This document shows, piece after piece, positions 31,100-38,544 of a stretch of 64,000 bases of DNA. Position 1 is the first letter of the stretch, and each line of letters opens with the position of its first letter. The stretch spans positions 19,252 through 83,251 of the forward strand of contig JBOHME010000005.1 of NCBI GenBank assembly GCA_050729795.1, written 5' to 3'. Origin of the DNA: AP-15 sp050729795 (GTDB lineage Bacteria > Pseudomonadota > Alphaproteobacteria > ATCC43930 > CGMCC-115725). A program made the position numbers and the translations under genes. The notes under the pieces are model-generated. The model was not told the DNA's origin. It saw only the letters and a program-made list of their open reading frames with translations, and made no database searches.

Positions 31100-32028
31100 C
31101 CGCCGCTGCGCCTGCCGACAGCCAAAGGGCGGCCACCGCCGTGGCGGCGCTCGATCGGCTGCGGCGGATCGGGGTGATTGGCGCCGGGCAGATGGGCGGC
31201 GGGATTGCCCATGTCTGCGCGCTGGCTGGGCTCGATGTGGTGCTGACCGATATCGGCGACGACCCGCTGCAGCGCGGGTGCGCGGCGATCGAGCGCAACC
31301 TCGCCCGTCAGGTCGCCCGCGGCCGGATTCGCGAAGACGACAAAGACGCAGCATTGGCGCGCATCGCCACCGGGCTCGATTATTCATTGTTTGCCGATTG
31401 CGACATGGTGATCGAGGCGGCGACCGAAAAAGAGGAGGTCAAGCGAGAGATCTACAAAAAGCTGACCCCGGCTTTGCGGCCCGACGCGCTGATCGCCACC
31501 AACACCTCGTCGATCTCGATTACCCGGCTCGCCGCCTCGACCGACCGTCCCGGCAAGTTCATCGGCATGCATTTTATGAACCCGGTGCCGGTGATGAGCC
31601 TCGTCGAGCTGATCCGCGGCATCGCCACCGATGAGGAAACCTTTGCGCTGACCCGCGACCTCGCTGTAAAGCTCGGCAAGACCCCAGTTGCGGCCGAGGA
31701 TTTCCCAGCCTTTATCGTCAACCGCATCCTGTTGCCGATGATCAACGAGGCGGTCTACGTGCTCTACGAGGGGGTCGGCTCGGTCGAGGCGATCGACACG
31801 GCGATGCAGCTCGGCGCGAACCATCCGATGGGCCCGCTGGAGCTGGCCGATTTCATCGGTCTCGATACCTGCCTGTCGGTCATGCAGGTGCTCTACGAAG
31901 GGCTCGCCGACAGCAAGTACCGGCCCTGCCCGCTCCTGGTCAAATATGTCGAGGCCGGCTGGCTCGGGCGCAAGACCGGTCGCGGCTTTTACGACTATCG
32001 CGGGCTGAAGCCGGTGCCGACCCGCTGA
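31096..32028 (+). CDS. hbd: 3-hydroxybutyryl-CoA dehydrogenase
   Basis: NAD(P)-dependent 3-hydroxyacyl-CoA dehydrogenase, 310 residues, interconverting 3-hydroxybutyryl-CoA and acetoacetyl-CoA. Seen: the Rossmann motif IGVIGAGQMGGGIAHV near residue 27, the binding residues NTSSIS and the catalytic His in GMHFMNPVPVM, and the C-terminal dimer helices with AADFIGLDTCL-like LADFIGLDTCLSVMQ. GTG 31096 overlaps the etfA stop by four bases, giving a short Ala-rich leader before the fold; a slightly later start is possible. Its coupling to etfBA suggests short-chain acyl-CoA or polyhydroxybutyrate metabolism. Family gene names vary (hbd, paaH, fadB2). Confidence 0.92.
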   Translation: MTAAAPADSQRAATAVAALDRLRRIGVIGAGQMGGGIAHVCALAGLDVVLTDIGDDPLQRGCAAIERNLARQVARGRIREDDKDAALARIATGLDYSLFADCDMVIEAATEKEEVKREIYKKLTPALRPDALIATNTSSISITRLAASTDRPGKFIGMHFMNPVPVMSLVELIRGIATDEETFALTRDLAVKLGKTPVAAEDFPAFIVNRILLPMINEAVYVLYEGVGSVEAIDTAMQLGANHPMGPLELADFIGLDTCLSVMQVLYEGLADSKYRPCPLLVKYVEAGWLGRKTGRGFYDYRGLKPVPTR

Positions 32029-32167
32029 TCGGCGAATTCGGGGTGCTGGCGCTGCGGCGCCGATCCGATCGACCCAACCTTGTCCTCGGCCGGTCGATCC
32101 GTTATCAAGCCGCCACGATCGCGTGCTATCCGATCCTGCGGTCAGCAGCCTGCGGAATGGTTTGCCG

Positions 32168-32731
32168 GTGACAGCGTGCTTGGATAATTGCCCGGCTCTG
32201 GTGCTCAACGCGGATTTTCGGCCGCTGAGCTACTTTCCATTGTCGTTGTGGTCGTGGCAGGACGCGATCAAGGCGGTATTTCTCGATCGAGTCAACATCA
32301 TCGACCATTACGACGTTCGGGTGCGCAGCCCGTCGGTAGAAATCCAGCTGCCGAGCGTTGTCTCGCTGAAAGAATATGTGCCGGCGGCGCGCCACCCCGC
32401 ATTCACCCGGTTCAACGTGTTTCTGCGCGATCGCTTCACCTGCCAATATTGCGGCGAGCCCTATCCCTCGCACGATCTGACGTTCGACCATCTGGTGCCG
32501 CGCTCGCGGGGCGGCCGTACCACCTGGATCAACGTCGTGACTGCGTGCGGCAGCTGCAATCTCTTGAAAGGCGACCGGCTGCCGCGCGAGAGCGGCATGT
32601 ATCCGCGCCATCGCCCGGTGCAGCCGACGACGCACATGCTGCAGCAGAACGGGCGCGCCTTTCCGCCCAACTATCTGCACGAGAGTTGGCGCGACTACCT
32701 CTATTGGGATACCGTCCTCGACCCGTCCTGA
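32168..32731 (+). CDS. HNH endonuclease domain protein
   Basis: Protein of about 187 residues with a C-terminal HNH nuclease domain. Zinc knuckle and active site: CQYCGEPYPSHDLTFDHLVPRSRGG (Cys-x2-Cys, His in DHLVPR) and then ACGSCNLLKGDR (Cys-x2-Cys), about residues 95-140. The N-terminal part (LVLNADFRPLSYFPLSLWSW, then DAIKAVFLDRV) is a conserved extension found in many alphaproteobacterial genes. GTG 32168 and GTG 32123 are both possible; the first sits next to the conserved block. Target unknown; no restriction methyltransferase is near, so it is not a typical restriction enzyme. Confidence 0.85.
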   Translation: MTACLDNCPALVLNADFRPLSYFPLSLWSWQDAIKAVFLDRVNIIDHYDVRVRSPSVEIQLPSVVSLKEYVPAARHPAFTRFNVFLRDRFTCQYCGEPYPSHDLTFDHLVPRSRGGRTTWINVVTACGSCNLLKGDRLPRESGMYPRHRPVQPTTHMLQQNGRAFPPNYLHESWRDYLYWDTVLDPS

Positions 32732-32818
32732 GCAGATGCCTCGCCAAGGCCCAACAGCAGGCACGGCCGTGGCGGCGGGGTGCGCAGACCGCCTGCGGGG
32801 CGGGGACGGAGCAGCCTC

Positions 32819-33631
32819 GTGACCCGCGATCCCGTCGCCTCCAACATCGACAATCTCGTGCGGCGTCTCGATGCGCTGCCAATCCGAGGGTCCTACGGCG
32901 CTGTAAAGCCGATCATTGCTGATGTTCCGCCGGAATTGCTGCGGAGCGCCGCCCGTTTCCTGGCCGAGAACTTCGAAGACCGGATTGCTCGATTAAAGCT
33001 GCCGGTATCGGTGGTGGCGAGCTACCGCGAGGACGTCTGTCGCATCCACCGCGATACGGGTCGGCTGCCCGACCATTTCTATCGATCCGAGAACGATGTT
33101 TTCATCAAAGATTTTTGTATCGCGGCACAGCGGATCATCCCGGTCGGGGCGCAAATCATTCACGAAACCGGCATTTCCCGCCGATTTGTGCTGGGTACAC
33201 GAGGACGCGAAGCGGTCTACGCCGCCGGATTTTTTCTGCGCACCCGCGGCTTCTCGCCGTTTTACGAGATGCACACCCACGAGCCGGCGCTCGGCGAGTT
33301 CAACGACGCGGGGTGGCGGCGCAGCTATTTGCGGATTGCTGCGATTCTGAAGTTAAATCCCGAGATCAAAGGCGTGTTCAGCTCGGCGTGGTATTTCGAT
33401 CCGGTCATCGAGAAGATATCGCCGCGGCTGGCCTATGTACGAAACATCCCGATGCGGAATGGAGCCCTGTCGATCTATTGCGGCAGCGACGAGGCATCGA
33501 TCCGTCTTGCCACAAAAACATCGGAAACCCGCAGAAAACTGCACTCCAGCGGTCGCTACCTGCCGACGTCCTACCTTGTCGTCTGGGATCGCCATCACCT
33601 GCTGCAATGGGCGGCAGCGCAATCCATGTGA
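32819..33631 (+). CDS. Conserved-looking protein of unknown function (270 aa)
   Basis: Unrecognised cytoplasmic-looking protein of 270 residues, no signal peptide or membrane segment. It has a well-defined block structure: HFYRSENDVFIKDF near 85-98, MHTHEPALGEFNDAGWRRSYLR near 152-173, an AILKLNPEIKGVFSSAWYFDP segment near 176-196, ISPRLAYVRNIP near 203-214, and an end SYLVVWDRHHLLQWA. His, Trp and acidic residues cluster in the middle block (HTHEPALGEFNDAGW), as in an active site. Codon use is less GC-rich than in the flanking core genes. GTG 32819 is the start that avoids an unconserved leader. It lies directly before a polysaccharide deacetylase. Confidence 0.7.
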   Translation: MTRDPVASNIDNLVRRLDALPIRGSYGAVKPIIADVPPELLRSAARFLAENFEDRIARLKLPVSVVASYREDVCRIHRDTGRLPDHFYRSENDVFIKDFCIAAQRIIPVGAQIIHETGISRRFVLGTRGREAVYAAGFFLRTRGFSPFYEMHTHEPALGEFNDAGWRRSYLRIAAILKLNPEIKGVFSSAWYFDPVIEKISPRLAYVRNIPMRNGALSIYCGSDEASIRLATKTSETRRKLHSSGRYLPTSYLVVWDRHHLLQWAAAQSM

Positions 33632-33701
33632 AAAACGGGATCGGCACATGACCGACGCGACACGGCTCGCTACTTCGACAATCAAACTGAGAAAACGCTG
33701 T

Positions 33702-33730
33702 GTTAACCATCAATCGAATTCGTTAACCAT
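33702..33730 (+). promoter_or_regulatory. Paired GTTAACCAT half-sites (possible CtrA sites)
   Basis: GTTAACCAT occurs at 33702-33710 and again at 33722-33730, 20 bases (about two helical turns) apart, in an AT-rich stretch. TTAACCAT is a half-site form of the alphaproteobacterial CtrA box (TTAA-N7-TTAA). It lies 81 bases upstream of the polysaccharide deacetylase start at 33811. The pattern is seen; the regulator is inferred. Confidence 0.5.
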
Positions 33731-33810
33731 AAATAAGGTTCCTAAGAACGTGATGTCGGAGTATTCTGATTAATGGTGGGGCGCGTCGGTGGCAAGTGTA
33801 GTTGCTGTCC

Positions 33811-34803
33811 ATGGTCAAGAACGGATTGCTGCACGCGGCCCGCCGTGGCGGGATGTTTGCGCTGTCGCGGCGGGCATCGCGTAAGAGCTTGCGAATCCTT
33901 GCCTATCATGGATTGTGGACGACGCCCGGTTATCAGTACGGCAATTACCTGTTTATGACGCCCGAGCAATTCGAACGGCGGATGATCTGGCTGCGAAATT
34001 CCTGCTATCCGGTGCTGCGGCTCGGCGCGGCGCTGCAACGGCTCGACCAAGGCGATCTGCCCGACCACGCGGTCGTGATCACGATCGATGACGGCTGGAG
34101 CTCGACCTACACCCACATGCTCCCGGTTCTCGAGCGGCTGGGTCTGCCGGCCACGGTTTATGCAACGACGTGGTATTCGGAAAACCAGCTGCCGGTGATC
34201 AATGTCGCCGTCGATTACATCCTGCGGCGAACCGGGCAGCCGCGCGGACAATTGCCGGAGTTGGTTGGCGAGATCGAGCAATCGCCCTCGATCGAAGAGC
34301 GGGAGCGGGTATTGCGGCAATGCGCGGCCCGGTTTGGCGTGCCGACCGCCCCGTGGTGGGAGGGCCGGCAGTTTCATGTTATGAGCAAGGCCGAAATCGG
34401 CGATGCTGACCGACGCGGCCTTGACATCCAGCTGCATACGCATCGTCACCGATCAGGGATGGCGAATTGCGACAATCTTGCGCGCGAAATCGGCGACAAC
34501 AGGGCGGCATTGGCCGCCGCGTGCGGGCGGCCGGGACAGAGCTTTCGCCATTTCTGCTATCCAAGCGGCGATGCCCCTCTCTCCGCAGCAGGCATTCTGA
34601 AGTCGCTCGGGATCGGTTCGGCGACCCTGGTCGAGCCCGGGCTGAACCCGCCCGGCGCCAATCCCTATCGGCTCTATCGCTATCTCGACGGCCGTGCGGT
34701 GTCCGATGTGGAGTTCGAGGCTTATTTGAGCGGCGCGCACGCGGCCTACCGAGCAGTGCGGACCGCCAGCCGGCTGCTCACCCGACCACGCCGGGCATCC
34801 TAG
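33811..34803 (+). CDS. Polysaccharide deacetylase (NodB homology)
   Basis: Carbohydrate esterase family 4 protein, 330 residues, removing N- or O-acetyl groups from a surface polysaccharide. Seen: the metal motif TIDDGWSSTY (about residues 89-98, TFDDG-like), HTHRHRSG (H-x3-H, about 210-217), and the late FCYPSGDA motif. The N-terminus begins with LHAARRGGMFALSRRASRKSLRILAYHGL and is not a signal peptide, so it would act in the cytoplasm or be anchored via partners. ATG 33811 opens the frame. CtrA-like half-sites lie upstream; a weak hairpin follows. Confidence 0.85.
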   Translation: MVKNGLLHAARRGGMFALSRRASRKSLRILAYHGLWTTPGYQYGNYLFMTPEQFERRMIWLRNSCYPVLRLGAALQRLDQGDLPDHAVVITIDDGWSSTYTHMLPVLERLGLPATVYATTWYSENQLPVINVAVDYILRRTGQPRGQLPELVGEIEQSPSIEERERVLRQCAARFGVPTAPWWEGRQFHVMSKAEIGDADRRGLDIQLHTHRHRSGMANCDNLAREIGDNRAALAAACGRPGQSFRHFCYPSGDAPLSAAGILKSLGIGSATLVEPGLNPPGANPYRLYRYLDGRAVSDVEFEAYLSGAHAAYRAVRTASRLLTRPRRAS

Positions 34804-34820
34804 ACCACATGTCCGCCTGA

Positions 34821-34838
34821 AGACGGGACGACCCGTCT
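34821..34838 (+). terminator. Short hairpin after the deacetylase gene
   Basis: Perfect 7-base stem AGACGGG / CCCGTCT with an ACGA loop, 17 bases after the stop codon. No T tract follows, so it may not terminate by itself. The remaining gap 34839-35014 shows no gene. Confidence 0.35.
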
Positions 34839-35014
34839 CGCAATATGCCTGCCGCGTTGGACCATCAAAAAGCGCTCCCCCGCATATCCCGCCTGGCGCA
34901 GCCGTTGCGGCCGGTGCATCGCTCGGCCTCTTGTCACCCGGCGATAGTTCGGGCTTAATTTTGCCGCGCGGCGATCCGAGCCGCCGATCGTCACAGGAAG
35001 AAGGCGGGGTTGCG

Positions 35015-35566
35015 ATGCAGGCGGACCGATCGGCCGAACGGACCAGGCTACTCGGCATTATCCGTCGCAACTCCCTATTAGAAAACAGAGATTTTGTGCT
35101 CGCCTCGGGCCGGTCGAGCAACTTCTTCTTCGACATGAAGCGCACGATCTTCGAGCCTGAGGGCGCCGCGCTGACTGCCGACCTGCTGTTCGAGCGGATC
35201 GCCGGCGAGGCGGTCGACTTCATCGGCGGATTGGAAACGGGTGCCATCCCGATCGTCGCGGCATTGTGCGCGAAAAGCTGGCCGGAGAAGCCGATCAAGG
35301 GGTTTTTCGTCCGCAAGGAGGCGAAGGGCCACGGCACCGACCAGCGCCTCGACGGGCTGCTCGAACCGGGCTCGCGCGTGATCCTGTTCGAGGATGTGAC
35401 AACCACCGGCGGCTCGGTCATGCAGGCGGTGAACGAGGTGCGCCGGCGCCAATGCACGATCCTCAAGGTGATCACCATAGTCGATCGCCTCGAAGGTGCG
35501 GCGGAAGCGTTCGCCAACGCCGGCATCGCGTTTGAGGCACTGTTCACCTGGCGGGACTTCAGTTGA
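35015..35566 (+). CDS. pyrE: Orotate phosphoribosyltransferase
   Basis: Joins orotate and PRPP to make orotidine monophosphate in pyrimidine synthesis; 183 residues, somewhat short. The PRPP-binding motif VILFEDVTTTGGS lies near residues 128-140, the FVRKEAKGHGT flexible loop near 100-112, and the dimer and orotate residues LASGRSSNFFFDMK near 30-43. ATG 35015 starts the family block. Its stop overlaps the TTG start of the next gene, so a two-gene unit is likely. No pyrF lies nearby. Confidence 0.93.
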   Translation: MQADRSAERTRLLGIIRRNSLLENRDFVLASGRSSNFFFDMKRTIFEPEGAALTADLLFERIAGEAVDFIGGLETGAIPIVAALCAKSWPEKPIKGFFVRKEAKGHGTDQRLDGLLEPGSRVILFEDVTTTGGSVMQAVNEVRRRQCTILKVITIVDRLEGAAEAFANAGIAFEALFTWRDFS

Positions 35567-35925
35567 CCCGATCGGTCGTCGATCTGGCTGCGGCCCATCT
35601 CAAGCGTCAGTTCCAATACCAGACGCAGCGTGATCGTTTCGGCCGGATCGAGGCGCTGCGCGAGCTGGCGATCTACGCGCGCGGGTGCATCGCATCCTCG
35701 TTGTCGTCCGGCCAGATGACAGTCGCCTTTGTGCTCGAACGGGTGCTGCACAATTGTGCGGGTGAGCTCGACCGACCGCCGGTGCGGATTTCCGAGATCG
35801 CCGAGCTTGGCGACCGCCTGCTTCCGCCGGTGACCCGCGCGGTCGACTTTCTGACGGGCGCCGAGGACGACCCGGTGGAAATCGCCGCCGCCCTGATCCG
35901 GGCGCGACCGCCAAGCGACCGCTGA
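35563..35925 (+). CDS. Hypothetical protein coupled to pyrE
   Basis: Unrecognised helical protein of 120 residues. TTG 35563 overlaps the pyrE stop by four bases. The frame has the GC-rich third positions of a real gene. Helical segments HLKRQFQYQTQRDRFGRIEALRELAIYA (read as two helices near residues 12-39) and VAFVLERVLHNCAGEL can be seen. No signal peptide or membrane helix. I assign no function; the coupling suggests regulation with pyrE rather than a catalytic link. Confidence 0.55.
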   Translation: MTRSVVDLAAAHLKRQFQYQTQRDRFGRIEALRELAIYARGCIASSLSSGQMTVAFVLERVLHNCAGELDRPPVRISEIAELGDRLLPPVTRAVDFLTGAEDDPVEIAAALIRARPPSDR

Positions 35926-36026
35926 GCACCGGCTCTCCGGTTCGATTGGCCGCGCCTCGGAGGTAACGCCGATCGGCTCGTCCCGCCAGATTGACGCGGT
36001 ACCACCCGTCCCCTATCTAGCATCCG

Positions 36027-36551
36027 ATGGCGCTGCTACCGATCATCACCGCTCCCGACCCGCGGCTCAAAATCAAGGCGCGGCCGGTCCCCCTCGTCGA
36101 CGACGAGGTCCGGCAGCTGATGGACGATATGCTGGCGACGATGCGGCAGGCAATCGGCATTGGGCTTGCGGCACCCCAGGTCGGGGTCGCCAAACGGGTC
36201 ATCGTCGTCGATGTCGCGCGCGACGGCGAGCCGCCGCAGCCGATGATGCTGGCCAACCCCGAGATCCTGTGGCGCTCGTCCGAACTGATGACCGGCAGCG
36301 AGGGGTGCCTGTCGCTGCCCGAGCATTATGCCGAGGTAACCCGCCCGGAAAAAATCCGGCTGCGCTACCTCGACTACCAGGACGAGGTTCGCGAGATCGA
36401 CGCCTCGGGACTGCTCGCGACCTGCATCCAGCATGAGGTCGATCATCTGGACGGCGTGCTGTTTGTCGATCATATCTCGATGGTCAAGCGCGGGATGATC
36501 CTGCGCAAGCTCGCCAAGGCGAAGCGCAGCCGCACTCCGGTCGCCGCCTAG
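36027..36551 (+). CDS. def: Peptide deformylase
   Basis: Removes the formyl group from the N-terminal methionine of new proteins; 174 residues. All three motifs are present: GIGLAAPQVG (about 44-53), EGCLSLP (about 91-97, metal-binding Cys), and QHEVDHLDG (about 134-142, the HExxH metal site with the catalytic Glu). ATG 36027 is the start. It is upstream of fmt on the same strand, the classical pair for adding and removing formyl groups. A repeat array with Shine-Dalgarno-like cores separates the two. Confidence 0.97.
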   Translation: MALLPIITAPDPRLKIKARPVPLVDDEVRQLMDDMLATMRQAIGIGLAAPQVGVAKRVIVVDVARDGEPPQPMMLANPEILWRSSELMTGSEGCLSLPEHYAEVTRPEKIRLRYLDYQDEVREIDASGLLATCIQHEVDHLDGVLFVDHISMVKRGMILRKLAKAKRSRTPVAA

Positions 36552-36582
36552 GGCAGGCGGCGTGCGGACCGCGCCGCGGGAA

Positions 36583-36651
36583 GCCCAAGATCGCCGGGAG
36601 CCCGGGACCGCCGGGAGCCCGAGATCGCCTGGAGCCCGGGGCCACCGGGGA
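36583..36651 (+). repeat. 17-bp tandem repeat, four copies, in the def-fmt gap
   Basis: Units start at 36583, 36600, 36617 and 36634 and follow GCCC(A/G)(A/G)GA(T/C)CGCC(G/T)GGA with small changes; the last has one extra base. The last copy's GGGGAG (36647-36652) is the Shine-Dalgarno of fmt, seven bases before its GTG. Confidence 0.8.
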
Positions 36652-36659
36652 GCTAATAT

Positions 36660-37613
36660 GTGAACCTCGTTTTTTTTGGCACGCCAAAATTTGCCGCGAC
36701 CATTCTCGCCACGCTGGTCGGCGCGGGGCATCATCTCCTTGCCGTATATACCCAGCCGCCGCGCCCGGCGCGTCGCGGCCATCGGCTGCAAGCCTCGCCG
36801 GTGCAGCTTCTGGCTGAGCACCACCGTCTCACGGTGCGGTGCCCGGCACGGCTGCGCGACCCGGGGGCCGAGGCGGATTTCGCGCGGCTCGGCGCCGATG
36901 CTGCGGTGGTGGCGGCCTACGGGCTGATCCTGCCGCCGGCGATGCTGGCGGCACCCCGGCTCGGCTGCCTCAATGTTCATGCCTCGCTCTTGCCGCGCTG
37001 GCGCGGTGCGGCCCCGGTCGAACGCGCGCTTCTCGCTGGCGACCGTCAAACCGGGATCACGATCATGCAGATGGAGGCCGGGCTCGACACCGGACCGATC
37101 CTGTCGCAGCGGACGCTGCCGATCGGGTCGCAGACCGGCGCCGCCGCGCTGACCGAGGCGTTGGCCGAGCTGGGCAGCGAGCTGATCCTCGCCACGCTGG
37201 CGGCGTTGGTGGCGGGCCGGTTCGCGCCACAACCGCAGCCGAGCACCGGCGCTACCTATGCACCAAAGATCCGCGCCGACGAGCTTCGGCTCGATTGGCG
37301 CCACCCGGCGGATGCTCTGGAACGGCAGGTGCGCGCGCTCGACGCCTGGTTCGAGCATCGTTGCGAGCGGATCCGCGTCCACGCGGCGGCGCTCGCATGC
37401 CGGATCGGCGACACCACGCCAGGCACGGTGCTCGACGACCGGCTCACGGTTGCCTGCGGGCCGGGCGCCGGCGGGCCAGGCGCCGGTGGATCGGGCGCGC
37501 TGCGGCTCACCCGGCTGCAGCGGCCGGGTCGCACACCGCTCGATGCGGCCGATCTGCTGCGCGGCTATCCGATCCCGCCCGGAACCCTGCTGCCGTGCCC
37601 CGCTATAAGCTGA
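36660..37613 (+). CDS. fmt: Methionyl-tRNA formyltransferase
   Basis: Adds a formyl group to initiator methionyl-tRNA using 10-formyl-tetrahydrofolate; 317 residues. Seen: NLVFFGTPKFAATIL at the N-terminus, the hallmark LNVHASLLPRWRGAAPV (about residues 103-119, with Asn and His of the active site), GITIMQMEAGLDTGPIL, and the C-terminal domain with the ATYAPKIRADELRLDW segment. GTG 36660 is the start; the Shine-Dalgarno is in the tandem repeat. A Gly/Ala-rich stretch (GPGAGGPGAGGSGA) near residue 272 is unusual and may be a local expansion. It overlaps truA by 19 bases. Confidence 0.95.
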   Translation: MNLVFFGTPKFAATILATLVGAGHHLLAVYTQPPRPARRGHRLQASPVQLLAEHHRLTVRCPARLRDPGAEADFARLGADAAVVAAYGLILPPAMLAAPRLGCLNVHASLLPRWRGAAPVERALLAGDRQTGITIMQMEAGLDTGPILSQRTLPIGSQTGAAALTEALAELGSELILATLAALVAGRFAPQPQPSTGATYAPKIRADELRLDWRHPADALERQVRALDAWFEHRCERIRVHAAALACRIGDTTPGTVLDDRLTVACGPGAGGPGAGGSGALRLTRLQRPGRTPLDAADLLRGYPIPPGTLLPCPAIS

Positions 37614-38350
37614 CGATCGAATATGACGGCACCGGACTGGTCGGTTGGCAGCGCCAGCCGCGGGGTCTGTCGGTGCAGCAGGCGCTCGAAACCGCGATCG
37701 AACGTTTTTGCGGCGAGCGGGTCGCCGTGCACGGCGCCGGACGCACCGATGCCGGGGTGCACGCGCTGGGGCAGGTCGCGCATTTCGATCTCGCGCGCGA
37801 GGTGTCGCCCGAAATCCTGCGCGGTGCGCTGAACCATCATCTGCGGCCGGCGGCAATCAGCGTGCTCACCGCCGCTCGGGTGGGGGCGAGCTTCGACGCG
37901 CGGCTCTCGGCCATCGCGCGCCGCTATGTCTACCGGATTCTGAACCGGCGGGCACCGGCGGCGCTCGACCGCGGCCGGGTATGGCGGATCGCACCACCAC
38001 TCGACGTCGCGGCGATGCGTGCGGGGGCGCGCCATCTGATTGGCCATCACGATTTCACGACCTTTCGCGATCGGCTGTGCCAGGCCAGATCGCCAATGCG
38101 CACGCTCGACCGGCTCGATGTCGCCCGCGACGGCGATGAGATTCGCATCGAGGTAGAGGCGCGCTCCTTTTTGCATCGCCAGGTGCGCAACATCGCCGGC
38201 ACGCTTGAGCTGGTCGGAATCGGCCGGTGGCAACCCGACGATGTCGCCATCGCGCTTGCCGCCTGCGACCGCCGCGCCGGCGGCCCGACTGCTCCGGCCG
38301 AGGGGCTCTATCTGGTCGAAATCCGTTATCCCGAGAACGTCTGCGACTAG
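37595..38350 (+). CDS. truA: tRNA pseudouridine(38-40) synthase
   Basis: Forms pseudouridine at positions 38-40 in the tRNA anticodon arm; 251 residues. Seen: the N-terminal LTIEYDGTGLVGWQRQP, the catalytic Asp in HGAGRTDAGVHALGQVAHF (about residues 47-65), and the C-terminal ARSFLHRQVRNIAGTL and PAEGLYLVEIRYP. The GTG at 37595 lies inside the fmt coding region; the 19-base overlap indicates coupled expression. Full length for the family. Confidence 0.95.
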   Translation: MPRYKLTIEYDGTGLVGWQRQPRGLSVQQALETAIERFCGERVAVHGAGRTDAGVHALGQVAHFDLAREVSPEILRGALNHHLRPAAISVLTAARVGASFDARLSAIARRYVYRILNRRAPAALDRGRVWRIAPPLDVAAMRAGARHLIGHHDFTTFRDRLCQARSPMRTLDRLDVARDGDEIRIEVEARSFLHRQVRNIAGTLELVGIGRWQPDDVAIALAACDRRAGGPTAPAEGLYLVEIRYPENVCD

Positions 38351-38544
38351 CCGATGACATGCCATCGGCATGGGGGCAGACAGTCGCACTGTTGCCAAAC
38401 AGGAACGGTCGCGATTAACTGATCCCGCGGCGGATCGCGGACCGGGAAAATGCCGTTGATCCGCAGACCCGGTGAGAATTTGCAGCGCCGAGCGGAGTCC
38501 CTCTTCGGGATACACTTTGGAATACAGCATGCACGAGGCGAGCA

